Below are positions 7,935-15,330 of a DNA stretch of 19,353 nucleotides, piece by piece. The DNA comes from an uncultured Rubrivivax sp. (GTDB taxonomy: Bacteria > Pseudomonadota > Gammaproteobacteria > Burkholderiales > Burkholderiaceae_C), in the NCBI GenBank assembly GCA_937975735.1, contig CALJUI010000209.1:1-19353 (forward strand), in the 5' to 3' direction. The notes under the pieces were generated by a model. That model worked only from the letters and a program-made list of their open reading frames with translations, ran no database searches and had not been told where the DNA came from. A program made the position numbers and the translations under genes. Each line of letters starts with the position of its first letter. Positions within the stretch are counted from its first letter, which is position 1.

Positions 7935-7967
7935 AAAACGGCCCGCTGCGTTGCGCTGGCGGGCCGT
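7935..7967 (-). terminator. Intrinsic terminator of the leuA leader (attenuator)
   Basis: On the minus strand ACGGCCCGC (7959-7967) and GCGGGCCGT (7938-7946) form a 9-bp GC-rich stem around a 12-nt loop, and the transcript continues directly into UUUU (the last stem U plus 7937-7935). It lies between the leader-peptide stop and leuA, 50 nt before the leuA start codon. Termination here would prevent leuA transcription. A competing pairing is possible: GCGCTCGGCG (8006-8015, end of the leader peptide; one bulged C) with CGCCAGCGC (7953-7961), which uses part of the terminator's 5' arm and loop. Confidence 0.85.
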
Positions 7968-7999
7968 CGATCCGAAAGGGGTTGTGCAGACGTGGACGA

Positions 8000-8065
8000 T
8001 CAGCGCGCCGAGCGCAGGGCTAGCACCTCTAGAAGCAGCAGCGGCAGTCGGGCGACGCGGATCAT
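8000..8065 (-). CDS. Leucine leader peptide of the leuA attenuator
   Basis: A 21-residue [24 protein letters not shown], with seven leucines, four of them consecutive (codons CTG CTG CTT CTA) and further CTA and CTG codons. CTA and CTT are otherwise rare in this GC-rich window, which suits a control region sensitive to charged tRNA-Leu. The stop codon is followed 33 nt later by the terminator stem. Stalling on the Leu codons would leave codons 17-20 (8006-8015) free to pair with 7953-7961 and prevent the terminator, the classical logic of amino-acid attenuation. An extended -10 ends 8 nt upstream of the ATG, so the leader mRNA may have almost no untranslated 5' end, and no Shine-Dalgarno site is seen. 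The peptide itself is unlikely to have a function beyond sensing. Confidence 0.82.
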   Translation of the reverse strand: MIRVARLPLLLLEVLALRSAR

Positions 8066-8073
8066 CGGAGCGA

Positions 8074-8082
8074 AATGTAGCA
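8074..8082 (-). promoter_or_regulatory. Extended -10 promoter in front of the leu leader peptide
   Basis: On the minus strand TGC-TACATT (extended -10 layout TGn plus hexamer) lies between the pssA stop and the leader ATG. No convincing -35 is seen at 16-18 nt. Predicted start near 8066, next to the leader ATG. leuA may also receive read-through from pssA. Confidence 0.5.
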
Positions 8083-8093
8083 CGGGCCCGGTG

Positions 8094-8930
8094 TCATCGG
8101 TGAAGGCCGGCCTCGTCGGGTTCGTCGGTGGAGGTCGCGATCACGCTCACCGGCCGCCCCTTCGCGCGCCGGTACAGGTACATCGCGTAGCCCGACAGGC
8201 CGTACAGGCAGAACACGCCGAACAGCACGATCGGCGGGTGGATGTTGACGACGGCGATGGCCAGCGCAATCGCGACGATCACGACGAAGGGCACCGACTT
8301 GCGACGGTCGATCTCCTTGAAGCTGTAGAAGGGCACGTTGGTCACCATCGTCAGCCCGGCGAACAGCGTCATGCCGAAGGCGGTCCAGCGCAGCCACTCG
8401 ATGCGCGCCACGCTCTGGTAGCCGGCGTCGTCCATCAGCCAGATGAAGCCGACCACGATGGCCGCCGCCGCCGGGCTGGGCAGGCCCTGGAAGAAGCGCT
8501 TGTCGACGACGCCGATGTTGGTGTTGAAGCGCGCCAGCCGCAGCGCCGCCGCGGCGCAGTAGACGAAGGCCGCGATCCAGCCCAGCTTGCCCAGGCCCTT
8601 GAGCGCCCACTCGTACATGATCAGCGCCGGCGCGGCACCGAAGCTGACCATGTCGGCCAGGCTGTCCATCTGTTCGCCGAACGCGCTCTGCGTCTTGGTC
8701 ATCCGGGCGATGCGGCCGTCCAGGCTGTCCAGCACCATCGCCGCGAAGACCCCGATCGCCGCCAGCTCGAAGCGACCGTTCATCGCCATCACGACGGCGT
8801 AGAAGCCACCGAACAGCCCCGCCAGCGTGAACAGATTGGGCAGGATGTAGATGCCCTTGCGGCGGGGGCGGGGCGACGCCTCGCCTTCGCCGCCCGAGTC
8901 GACGAAGCCGTCGGATTGCTCTTCGCTCAT
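8094..8930 (-). CDS. pssA: CDP-diacylglycerol-serine O-phosphatidyltransferase
   Basis: 278 residues, multi-pass membrane enzyme that joins serine to CDP-diacylglycerol to give phosphatidylserine, the precursor of phosphatidylethanolamine. The CDP-alcohol phosphotransferase signature is complete: D68xxD71-G72xxA75-R76, eight residues, G85xxxD89xxxD93 (from LDSLDGRIAR to MDSLAD). Several hydrophobic segments follow (for example VPFVVIVAIALAIAVVNI). The first 25 residues are acidic and probably cytosolic. It starts 19 nt after ilvC, so it should be co-transcribed with the ilv genes; no strong ribosome site precedes the ATG. Placement of a phospholipid gene inside a branched-chain amino acid cluster is a known betaproteobacterial arrangement. 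The decarboxylase gene psd, often found beside it in relatives, is absent here. Confidence 0.95.
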   Translation of the reverse strand: MSEEQSDGFVDSGGEGEASPRPRRKGIYILPNLFTLAGLFGGFYAVVMAMNGRFELAAIGVFAAMVLDSLDGRIARMTKTQSAFGEQMDSLADMVSFGAAPALIMYEWALKGLGKLGWIAAFVYCAAAALRLARFNTNIGVVDKRFFQGLPSPAAAAIVVGFIWLMDDAGYQSVARIEWLRWTAFGMTLFAGLTMVTNVPFYSFKEIDRRKSVPFVVIVAIALAIAVVNIHPPIVLFGVFCLYGLSGYAMYLYRRAKGRPVSVIATSTDEPDEAGLHR

Positions 8931-8949
8931 GGGCCGCGAGGATAGCCTG

Positions 8950-10507
<1,558 letters not shown>

Positions 10508-10676
10508 GGTTCGGTCCTGGCTGCGCGCTCTTCGCGCCGGCGGCGGATGAGCCGCCGGAACTTGGCCACGCAGGATCGGGTTGTTTCGGTCTCGATGTCC
10601 GAGGTCGCTTCGGCCGTCCGGTCCGGTCGCCGAGTCCCGCGCGGTGACGCGGAACCCTCGCCGGGCCTTCAGGCCG
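10508..10676 (-). other. 169-nt hairpin-rich spacer between ilvI and ilvH
   Basis: No convincing ORF on the minus strand. It contains several inverted repeats: the clearest is CCGGCGGC / GCCGCCGG (10537-10544 / 10551-10558, 8-bp stem, 6-nt loop), next to GCGC-GAAGA-GCGC. None is followed by a T-run, so they do not look like terminators. The other operon gaps here are 19 and 49 nt. It could be a structured untranslated region affecting ilvH expression, or an unselected spacer; the sequence alone does not decide. Confidence 0.4.
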
Positions 10677-12488
10677 TCACAGGTCCTCGGAGCCCAGCAG
10701 CATCTCGGAGATGCCCTTGCCCGCCTGCACCATCGGCCAGACGTTCTCGGTCGGGTCGGTGCGCACGTCGAGGAAGACGGTGCGATCCTTCAGCCGGATC
10801 GCCTCCTTCAGTGCCGGCTCGACGTCGGAGGGCTTCTCCACCAGCAGGCCGACGTGACCGTAGGCCTCGGCCAGCTTGACGAAATCGGGCAGCGCGTCCA
10901 TGTAGCTGTGCGAGTAGCGGCCTTCGTAGTCGAGTTCCTGCCACTGCCGCACCATGCCCAGGTAGCGGTTGTTCAGCGAGACGATCTTCACCGGCGTCTT
11001 GTACTGCGAGCAGGTCGACAGCTCCTGGATGCACATCTGGATCGAGCCTTCGCCGGTGATGCAGAAGACGTCCGACTCGGGCTTGGCCAGCTTGATGCCC
11101 ATCGCGTAGGGCAGGCCGACGCCCATCGTGCCCAGGCCGCCGGAATTGATCCAGCGCCGCGGCTCCTCGAAGCGGTAGTACTGTGCCGCCCACATCTGGT
11201 GCTGGCCGACGTCGGAGGTCACGTAGGTGTCGCGCTCGCGGGTCAGCTGCCACAGCTTGTCGACCACCATCTGCGGCTTGATCACCGTGTCGCTGCCCTT
11301 GAAGGCCAGGCAGTCGCGCTTGCGCCACTGGTTGATCTGACTCCACCACGCCGACAGCGCGGTCGGGTCCGGGCGCTGCTGTCCGTCTCGGAGCTGCGTG
11401 ATCAGCTCCTGCAGCACGTCCTTGACGTCGCCGACGATGGGGATGTCGACGCGCACCCGCTTGCTGATGCTCGACGGGTCGATGTCGACGTGGATGATCT
11501 TCCGGGCCACCGACGCGAAATGCTTCGGGTTGCCGATCACGCGGTCGTCGAAACGGGCGCAGACGGCCAGCAGCACGTCGCAGTGCTGCATCGTCATGTT
11601 CGCCTCGTAGGTGCCGTGCATGCCGAGCATGCCCAGGAAGCGCGGGTCGCTGGCCGGAATCGCGCCCAGCCCCATCAGCGTGTTGGTGGTCGGGAAGCCG
11701 AGCAGGTCGGACAGCTCGCGCAACTCGGCCGACGCGTTGCCCAGGATCACGCCGCCGCCGGTGTAGATGTAGGGCCGCTGGGCCTGCAACAGCAACTGCA
11801 CCGCCTTGCGGATCTGCCCGCCGTGGCCGCGCCGGACCGGGTTGTACGAGCGCATCTCGATCCGCTCGGGGTAGGCGAAGGCGGCCCGGCTCAGCGACAC
11901 GTCCTTCGGGATGTCGACGACCACCGGGCCGGGGCGTCCGGTGCGCGCGATGTGGAAGGCCTTCTTGATCGTCAGCGCGAGATCGCGCACGTCCTTGACC
12001 AGGAAGTTGTGCTTGACCACCGGCCGCGTGATGCCGACGGTGTCGCACTCCTGGAAGGCGTCCAGGCCGATCGCCGGTGTCGGCACCTGCCCGGTGATGA
12101 TCACCATCGGGATCGAGTCCATGTAGGCGGTGGCGATGCCGGTGACGGCATTCGTCACGCCCGGACCCGAGGTCACGAGGGCGACGCCGACCTCGCCGGT
12201 GGCCCGCGCATAGCCGTCGGCGGCGTGCACCGCGGCCTGCTCGTGGCGGACCAGGACGTGCTGAATCGTCTCCTGCTTGTACAGCGCGTCGTAGATGTAC
12301 AGGACGGCGCCGCCCGGGTAGCCCCAGAGGTACTTGACCCCTTCGGCCTGCAGGCACTTGACGAGGATTTCGGACCCGTTCGGGTCGGTGGGAGGCGTGG
12401 CGAGCGGTGCGGCCATTGCGGCGCGCTCGACTTCCGCGGCAGACAAGTCCATTTCGAACCTCAGTGACTTTCTCTGACGAAAAACCAT
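10677..12488 (-). CDS. ilvI: Acetolactate synthase, catalytic large subunit (ilvI/ilvB)
   Basis: 603 residues from ATG 12488, thiamine-diphosphate enzyme making acetolactate or acetohydroxybutyrate, the first common step of valine, leucine and isoleucine synthesis. The catalytic glutamate lies in RHEQAA (E83), and the ThDP/Mg motif runs from GEGSIQ (479) to NN (506-507), with E in place of the common D of GDG. ATG 12488 is chosen because a perfect AGGAGG lies 7 nt upstream; the ATG at 12452, with only GAGG in front, would give 591 residues and is a real alternative, since the extra N-terminal residues are not conserved. It heads the ilvI-ilvH-ilvC-pssA-(leuA) cluster and diverges from the sigma-factor operon, with an extended -10 promoter at 12603-12611. 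No leucine- or valine-rich leader peptide is seen in its 5' region. Confidence 0.95.
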   Translation of the reverse strand: MVFRQRKSLRFEMDLSAAEVERAAMAAPLATPPTDPNGSEILVKCLQAEGVKYLWGYPGGAVLYIYDALYKQETIQHVLVRHEQAAVHAADGYARATGEVGVALVTSGPGVTNAVTGIATAYMDSIPMVIITGQVPTPAIGLDAFQECDTVGITRPVVKHNFLVKDVRDLALTIKKAFHIARTGRPGPVVVDIPKDVSLSRAAFAYPERIEMRSYNPVRRGHGGQIRKAVQLLLQAQRPYIYTGGGVILGNASAELRELSDLLGFPTTNTLMGLGAIPASDPRFLGMLGMHGTYEANMTMQHCDVLLAVCARFDDRVIGNPKHFASVARKIIHVDIDPSSISKRVRVDIPIVGDVKDVLQELITQLRDGQQRPDPTALSAWWSQINQWRKRDCLAFKGSDTVIKPQMVVDKLWQLTRERDTYVTSDVGQHQMWAAQYYRFEEPRRWINSGGLGTMGVGLPYAMGIKLAKPESDVFCITGEGSIQMCIQELSTCSQYKTPVKIVSLNNRYLGMVRQWQELDYEGRYSHSYMDALPDFVKLAEAYGHVGLLVEKPSDVEPALKEAIRLKDRTVFLDVRTDPTENVWPMVQAGKGISEMLLGSEDL

Positions 12489-12495
12489 CGGTGCC

Positions 12496-12501
12496 CCTCC
12501 T
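12496..12501 (-). promoter_or_regulatory. Perfect ribosome binding site of ilvI
   Basis: AGGAGG on the minus strand, within GAGGAGGGG, 7 nt before ATG 12488. It is the strongest Shine-Dalgarno match I found in the window and supports the longer ilvI start. Confidence 0.7.
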
Positions 12502-12602
12502 CGCGCCCTCGTGAGGCGGAATCGGAGCCTGCGCGGTCTGCAAATCCGGCCCCGGGTCGGGCGGCCGGTTCAAGACCCTGAAACTGCGTTGTGCGAAGCA
12601 GC

Positions 12603-12611
12603 ATTATGGCA
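12603..12611 (-). promoter_or_regulatory. Extended -10 promoter of the ilv operon
   Basis: On the minus strand TGC-CATAAT (hexamer at 12603-12608). No -35 match at 16-18 nt, consistent with an extended -10 promoter. Transcription would start near 12596, giving a 5' leader of about 108 nt that contains a 6-bp GC stem (12546-12551 / 12563-12568). Confidence 0.55.
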
Positions 12612-12646
12612 CCGACGGCCGGCGGCCCCGGCGCCGCGGGGGGCGA

Positions 12647-12655
12647 TGCCATAAT
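12647..12655 (+). promoter_or_regulatory. Extended -10 promoter of the sigma-factor operon
   Basis: TGC-CATAAT on the plus strand (hexamer 12650-12655), the mirror image of the ilv promoter; the perfect 10-bp arms CATTATGGCA (12602-12611) and TGCCATAATG (12647-12656) are separated by 35 bp. Transcription would start near 12662. The 5' leader then holds a small hairpin, GGTGCC-CCA-GGCACC (12675-12689), just before the TTG start. Confidence 0.55.
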
Positions 12656-12698
12656 GATTCTTGCCCTGCAGACGGGTGCCCCAGGCACCTCCTCGTCG

Positions 12699-13265
12699 TT
12701 GGCGACCGACAAAGAACTCTCCGACTTCCTCAAGAGCGTCGAGAAGCGAGCCTTCAAGCGCGCCGTCTATGCCGTGCGGGACGAGCACTCGGCGCTCGAC
12801 ATCGTCCAGGACGCGATGATCCGGCTCGCCGAGAAGTACGCCGACCGCCCCGCGGCCGAACTGCCCCTGGTGTTCCAGCGCATCCTGTCCAACGCCACGA
12901 TGGACTGGTTCCGGCGCCAGAAGGTGCGCAACGCGGTGATGCAGAACCTGTCGGACTTCGACGGCGCCGACACGAGCGACGACTTCGACCTGCTCGAGTC
13001 GCTGCAGACCCTGGAGGGCTCGCTGGGTGCCGAGAGCGCCGCCGACACCGTCGGCCGCGGCCAGATCCTGGCCCTGATCGAGACCGAGATCGAGTCGCTG
13101 CCGGCGCGTCAACGCGAGGCCTTCCTGCTGCGTTATTGGGAGGAATTCGACGTTGCCGAGACCGCGTCCGTGATGGGATGCTCGGAAGGCAGCGTCAAGA
13201 CCCATTGCTCGAGAGCCGTCCGGGCCCTGTCCAAGGCCCTTCAAGCCCGTGGAATCACGCTATGA
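12699..13265 (+). CDS. ECF-like RNA polymerase sigma factor (sigma-70 family)
   Basis: 188 residues from TTG 12699. Region 2 spans about 12-78 (HSALDIVQDAMIRLAEKY, then VFQRILSNATMDWFRRQK), recognising the -10 element and core polymerase. A short acidic linker (about 85-110) is followed by region 4 (about 130-182; LPARQREAFLLRYWEEFDVAE, with the HTH VAETASVMGCSEGSVKTHCSR). There is no region 1.1 or 3, as in ECF sigmas. The TTG start gives (M)ATDKELSDFLKSVEKRAF, which matches my recollection of the family N-terminus; the ATG at 12654 overlaps the predicted -10 and would lie upstream of the transcription start, though it adds only 15 residues. No clear ribosome site precedes the TTG. The stop overlaps the DUF3619 start (ATGA). 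Target genes are unknown; no consensus ECF promoter is visible in front of the operon. Confidence 0.9.
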   Translation: MATDKELSDFLKSVEKRAFKRAVYAVRDEHSALDIVQDAMIRLAEKYADRPAAELPLVFQRILSNATMDWFRRQKVRNAVMQNLSDFDGADTSDDFDLLESLQTLEGSLGAESAADTVGRGQILALIETEIESLPARQREAFLLRYWEEFDVAETASVMGCSEGSVKTHCSRAVRALSKALQARGITL

Positions 13266-13678
13266 GTGACGTCAACAAGATCACGAACGACATCGAGTTG
13301 CTCGAAACCCGGCTGGCCTCGCGCGTCACGTCCCTGCTCGCCGAGCCGACCCAGACGCTCGCCCCCGACGTCGTCGAGCGCCTGCGCTTCGCGCGCGAGC
13401 AGGCGCTCGCGCGCGCGCGCGCTCAGCGCGAGTTGGCCGCCGTGCAGTCGGGCGGCGCCATCGCCCTGGGCCGCTTCGGCGGCTGGTGGCCGCGCCTTGC
13501 CGCGCTGCTGCCGGTGGTCGCGCTCGTCGCCGGCCTGGTCGGCATCAACGCCTGGAACGCGCACGAACGCGCGCGGGCGGCGGCGGAGATCGACGCCGTG
13601 CTTCTCGCCGACCGCCTGCCTCCGGCGGCCTACGCGGACCCCGGCTTCGTCGCCTTCCTCAAGCTCGCCCAGCCTTGA
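13262..13678 (+). CDS. DUF3619 family protein, single-pass membrane protein (possible anti-sigma factor)
   Basis: 138 residues of unknown function, recognised as DUF3619. The N-terminal 75 residues are charged and helical (MSDVNKITNDIELLETRLAS and an Arg/Ala-rich helix), followed by one transmembrane segment (about 79-98, LAALLPVVALVAGLVGINAW) and a 40-residue tail ending LPPAAYADPGFVAFLKLAQP. A short cytosolic domain, one membrane helix and a periplasmic tail is the topology of anti-sigma factors such as RseA or CnrY, and it is encoded directly after a sigma factor with a 4-nt overlap (ATGA). The anti-sigma role is inference; no known anti-sigma domain is recognisable. An alternating CG tract (13408-13422) encodes part of the RARA helix. 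The next gene overlaps by 4 nt (TTGA). Confidence 0.85.
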   Translation: MSDVNKITNDIELLETRLASRVTSLLAEPTQTLAPDVVERLRFAREQALARARAQRELAAVQSGGAIALGRFGGWWPRLAALLPVVALVAGLVGINAWNAHERARAAAEIDAVLLADRLPPAAYADPGFVAFLKLAQP

Positions 13679-14412
13679 CCGCCCCGGCTCGTCGCCGTCG
13701 ACCGCCCCGCCCGGCCACGCTGGCCGCCGCGCTGGCGTTGTGCTGCGCGGTCGCCGCGGCGCAGCCGCTGGTGGCAGGCGCCGGCGCCGACTGGCGCTCG
13801 CTGACCCCGGCCCAGCGTTCGGCGCTGGCGCCGTTGGAGTCGCAGTGGGGGCAGATCGACGGCCCACGGCGCGAAAAGTGGATCGAGGTCGCGAACCGCT
13901 TCCCGAAGATGCCGCCCGAGGAGCGGTCCCGGGTGCAGGCCCGGATGGCGGACTGGTCGCACATGACGCCGCGCGAGCGGGGCCAGGCGCGGGTGCAGTA
14001 CCAGGAGGCGCAGCGTTGGTCGCCCGAAGCGCGCGAAGAGCGGTGGGCCGAGTACCAGAGCCTGCACCCGGAGGCGCGCCAGGTCCTGGCCGAGCGCTGG
14101 AAGCTCGAGGCGGCCGCGCGCGCCGCCCGGCGCACGGCGCCGTCCTCGGCCAAACGAAATGTCGTCGAGCCGGCGCCCGCGCCGGCGGTGCCGACCAAGC
14201 CGGCCTCGCCGACCACGGTCAGGGCCCAGTCCGGCGCCACCAGCACACTGATCTCGGCCAAGCCGGCGCCCCCGGCGGCCCAGCAAGCCGGCGTGCCCAA
14301 GATCGCGGCGACCGAGACCTTCGTCGATCCGGCCACGCTGCTGCCGCGCCGCGGCCCGCAGGCCGCGGCCGTGGTGCCGGTGCCCAGGGCCGCCGACAAG
14401 TCCAAGCAGTGA
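13675..14412 (+). CDS. DUF3106 family exported protein with helical P-x-x-R repeats
   Basis: 245 residues, function unknown. The TTG at 13675 overlaps the previous stop (TTGA) and gives a clean signal peptide: arginine-rich n-region, hydrophobic core TLAAALALCCAVAAA, cleavage near AAA-Q30. The mature N-terminal half (40-142) is made of repeats of about 18-20 residues with Trp/Met, Pro and Arg in register: W40RSLTPAQR, MPPEERSR (79-86), MTPRERGQ (98-105), WSPEAREE (115-122), LHPEAR (130-135). The rest (150-245) is Ala/Pro-rich and probably disordered. The L/M-T-P-x-x-R helices recall periplasmic LTxxQ proteins (CpxP, Spy, ZraP, CnrX), which sense envelope stress or metals; this is resemblance only, not demonstrated homology. 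Gene position suggests it works with the sigma factor and DUF3619. The RDD gene overlaps by 4 nt (GTGA). Confidence 0.83.
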   Translation: MTAPARRRRPPRPATLAAALALCCAVAAAQPLVAGAGADWRSLTPAQRSALAPLESQWGQIDGPRREKWIEVANRFPKMPPEERSRVQARMADWSHMTPRERGQARVQYQEAQRWSPEAREERWAEYQSLHPEARQVLAERWKLEAAARAARRTAPSSAKRNVVEPAPAPAVPTKPASPTTVRAQSGATSTLISAKPAPPAAQQAGVPKIAATETFVDPATLLPRRGPQAAAVVPVPRAADKSKQ

Positions 14413-14924
14413 GCCCCGACCGCCCACCGCCGCGGGCGCCGGGGGTGGCGCGCCGCATGGCCTGCTTCCTGTACGAAGGCGTGCTGCTGTTCGGCGTGGT
14501 CATGATCGCCGGCTACCTCTACTCCAGCCTGACCCAGCTGCGCGACCCGCTGCTGGGCACCGGCGGGCTGCAGGCCTTCCTGTTCGTCGTGCTCGGCATC
14601 TACTTCGTCTGGTTCTGGTCGCACGGCGGACAGACGGTGGCGATGAAGACCTGGCATATCCGCGTCGTCGCCGCCGACGGCCGGCCGCTGACCCAGGCGC
14701 GCGCACTGGCGCGCTATTTCGCGAGCTGGCTCTGGTTCCTGCCGGCGCTGGCCGGCGTGCACCTGTCCGGGCTGAAGGGCGGCGCGCCGGTTGCGCTGGC
14801 GCTCGTCGCCGGCGTGATGGTCTATGGCCTGATGGCCCGGCTGCACCCGTCGCGGCAGTACCCGCACGACATGCTGTGCGGCACCCGGCTGATCGACTGG
14901 CGCCCTGCCCGCCCCGGCGCCTGA
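14409..14924 (+). CDS. RDD family membrane protein
   Basis: 171 residues with about four hydrophobic segments (roughly 20-40, 54-72, 104-118 and 124-142), typical of small RDD-domain proteins, whose role is mostly unknown (some relatives act in ion or solute transport). The N-terminal arginines (VARRMACFLYEGVLLF) precede helix 1; the usual RDD aspartate in that helix is a glutamate here (E23). The loop after helix 2 has the family features GGQTVAMKTWHIRVV, and the C-terminus has PHDMLCGTRLID. The GTG start at 14409 overlaps the DUF3106 stop (GTGA); ATG 14457 (removing 16 residues) is a less likely alternative. It is the last gene of the four-gene overlapping series that begins with the sigma factor. 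Confidence 0.88.
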   Translation: MSPDRPPPRAPGVARRMACFLYEGVLLFGVVMIAGYLYSSLTQLRDPLLGTGGLQAFLFVVLGIYFVWFWSHGGQTVAMKTWHIRVVAADGRPLTQARALARYFASWLWFLPALAGVHLSGLKGGAPVALALVAGVMVYGLMARLHPSRQYPHDMLCGTRLIDWRPARPGA

Positions 14925-14949
14925 GCGGCGCGCGGCACAATCGCGGGCA

Positions 14950-15330
14950 ATGAGCAACCCTCACAAGGGCCGAACCGGCATCGACCGCGTGCTGCGCGCG
15001 GCCGGCCACTCGGTGGTCGGGCTGCGCGCGGCCTGGCGCCACGAGAGCGCGTTCCGGCAGGAGCTGATGCTGGCCGCGGTGCTGCTGCCCGCCGCCGCCT
15101 GGATCGGCCGCGACTGGCTGCAGGTGGCGGTGCTGGCCGGGACGGCACTGCTGGTGCTGGTCGTCGAGCTGCTCAACTCGGCGGTGGAGGCCACGGTCGA
15201 CCGGATCTCCCTCGAGCACCACGAACTCGCCGGGCGCGCGAAGGACTACGGCAGCGCGGCGGTGATGCTGTCGCTGCTGCTGTGCGGCGGGGTCTGGGCC
15301 GCGGCGCTGTGGTCGAGGTTCGGGCCATGA
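14950..15330 (+). CDS. dgkA: Diacylglycerol kinase, prokaryotic DgkA type
   Basis: 126 residues, small integral inner-membrane enzyme that phosphorylates diacylglycerol to phosphatidic acid, recycling lipid released in envelope glycan synthesis. The family active-site pattern is complete: E73xxNSAVE80 (VVELLNSAVEATVDRIS) and K98-D99 in LAGRAKDYGSAAVM, matching E69, N72, E76, K94 and D95 of the E. coli enzyme. Three membrane helices are visible (about 38-53, 58-75 and 103-121). It starts 25 nt after the RDD stop; CACAAT ends 8 nt before its ATG, hinting at an own near-leaderless transcript. It overlaps the next gene by 4 nt (ATGA). Confidence 0.95.
   Translation: MSNPHKGRTGIDRVLRAAGHSVVGLRAAWRHESAFRQELMLAAVLLPAAAWIGRDWLQVAVLAGTALLVLVVELLNSAVEATVDRISLEHHELAGRAKDYGSAAVMLSLLLCGGVWAAALWSRFGP

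Noticed and set aside
6376..7935. 519-codon open frame on the plus strand opposite leuA, and similar long antisense frames at 4323-6308, 10581-12467 and 16000-18030
   Set aside because: Codon-position GC bias in GC-rich genes keeps antisense frames open. The products are low-complexity Arg/His/Ala/Gly-rich and match no family, while the opposite strands encode clear enzymes.
12461..12600. Search for a valine/leucine leader peptide in front of ilvI
   Set aside because: The small frames on the minus strand lack runs of Leu, Val or Ile codons and no stem with a T-run follows, so no attenuator is called here.
12654..12698. Sigma factor starting at ATG 12654 instead of TTG 12699
   Set aside because: That ATG overlaps the predicted -10 hexamer CATAAT and would precede the transcription start; the 15 extra residues are not family-like. 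It remains possible if the promoter lies elsewhere.
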